The translations under genes and the position numbers were made by a program. 64,000 bases of DNA from Nostoc sp. TCL26-01 (GTDB taxonomy: Bacteria > Cyanobacteriota > Cyanobacteriia > Cyanobacteriales > Nostocaceae): NCBI RefSeq assembly GCF_013393945.1, contig NZ_CP040297.1, positions 3,116,804 through 3,180,803 on the forward strand, written 5' to 3'. The first letter of the stretch is position 1. Every line of letters begins with the position of its first letter. The notes under the pieces are model-generated. The model saw only the letters and a program-made list of their open reading frames with translations. It was not told the origin of the DNA and did no database searches. Of the stretch, positions 63,750-64,000 are shown one piece after another.

Positions 63750-64000
63750 ATGGCTCTGACGCAACAGCGCAAACAAGAAATAATTACTAACTACCAAGTT
63801 CACGAAACTGACACTGGTTCGACCGATGTCCAAATCGCTATGCTAACTGAACGGATTAACCGCTTGAGTGAGCATCTGCAAGCCAATAAAAAAGATCATT
63901 CTTCCCGCCGGGGATTATTGAAATTGATTGGTCAGCGCAAGCGTCTTCTAGCTTATCTCCAAAAAGAAAGTCGGGAAAAATATCAAGCCTTGATTAGTCG
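63750..64000 (+). CDS. rpsO: 30S ribosomal protein S15 (3' end beyond the window)
   Basis: Starts [20 protein letters not shown] and continues [20 protein letters not shown], then [20 protein letters not shown]. Helical S15 that binds 16S rRNA and, in E. coli, its own mRNA. 83 codons are present; about six are missing at the end (S15 is normally 89 residues). Truncated by the window edge, not by mutation. Confidence 0.97.
   Translation, partial: MALTQQRKQEIITNYQVHETDTGSTDVQIAMLTERINRLSEHLQANKKDHSSRRGLLKLIGQRKRLLAYLQKESREKYQALIS

Overview
This 64 kb window looks like the chromosome of a filamentous, heterocyst-forming cyanobacterium of the Nostoc/Anabaena type. The sequence evidence is: frequent HIP1 octamers (GCGATCGC), heptameric short tandem repeats (TGACTAT/TGACCAA type) between genes, AT-rich spacers with many small palindromic repeats, and cyanobacterial marker genes (Thf1/Psb29, SbtA-SbtB, a COP23-domain protein, cyanophycin enzymes, a Mo-nitrogenase C-terminal-domain protein, DUF2499/DUF3593 membrane proteins). 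Most of it is ordinary chromosome; no prophage, tRNA, rRNA or CRISPR array was found.

Layout. 1-5.7 kb: peroxiredoxin, zinc-ribbon Ser/Thr kinase fused to a beta-helix, HNH protein, PPK2, AbiEii-like nucleotidyltransferase, small membrane protein. 5.8-8.8 kb: a beta-helix/SLH surface protein and a PEP-CTERM protein. 9.5-14.3 kb: a minus-strand group encoding a heme-oxygenase-fold protein, a 67-residue peptide with four HTWTENLEIS decapeptide repeats, a flavin-dependent halogenase-like enzyme and a flavin monooxygenase. This looks like an uncharacterised modified-peptide (RiPP-like) locus and is the strongest novelty candidate. 15-18 kb: CsaB-type pyruvyl transferase, DUF2499/DUF3593 pair, HisA. 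18.2-18.7 kb: one miniature transposable element nested in another, each with perfect 18-bp ends and a perfect 10-bp target duplication. 19-26 kb: outer-membrane barrel, a complete partner-switching module (RsbW-, RsbU- and RsbV-like), PIG-L deacetylase, cellulose-synthase-like glycosyltransferase.

26.5-33.6 kb: a transposase remnant, then a minus-strand cluster of secreted trypsin-like proteases (two with TPR arrays), a secreted hypothetical and a COP23 protein. 34.4-36.6 kb: carbon-concentration genes sbtA, sbtB and a beta-carbonic anhydrase. 36.9-39.3 kb: cyclase-family hydrolase and aldehyde dehydrogenase. 39.3-42.3 kb: a long coiled-coil membrane protein split by one in-frame stop. 42.6-46.8 kb: nucleotidyltransferase/phosphomannomutase-like fusion, a decayed BrnT toxin start with a surviving antitoxin, a small membrane protein, a methyltransferase. 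47-51.1 kb: Mo-nitro_C protein, lone receiver protein and an arsenosugar-type set (ArsM, PiT transporter, ArsS). 51.2-51.4 kb: two tandem candidate small RNAs sharing CTCCTCACACCACA and ending in Rho-independent terminators.

52-64 kb: Thf1, a holin-like membrane protein, ExbD/ExbB, YkvA, a GH15/phosphorylase-kinase-like protein, a Uma2 nuclease-fold protein, a short CphA-like (CphA2-type) ATP-grasp ligase, a small conserved-looking protein, cyanophycinase and the 5' part of rpsO, which runs off the end. Shared themes are cell-surface proteins (SLH, PEP-CTERM, CsaB, barrel, glycosyltransferase, secreted proteases), storage polymers (polyphosphate, cyanophycin) and inorganic-carbon and arsenic handling.
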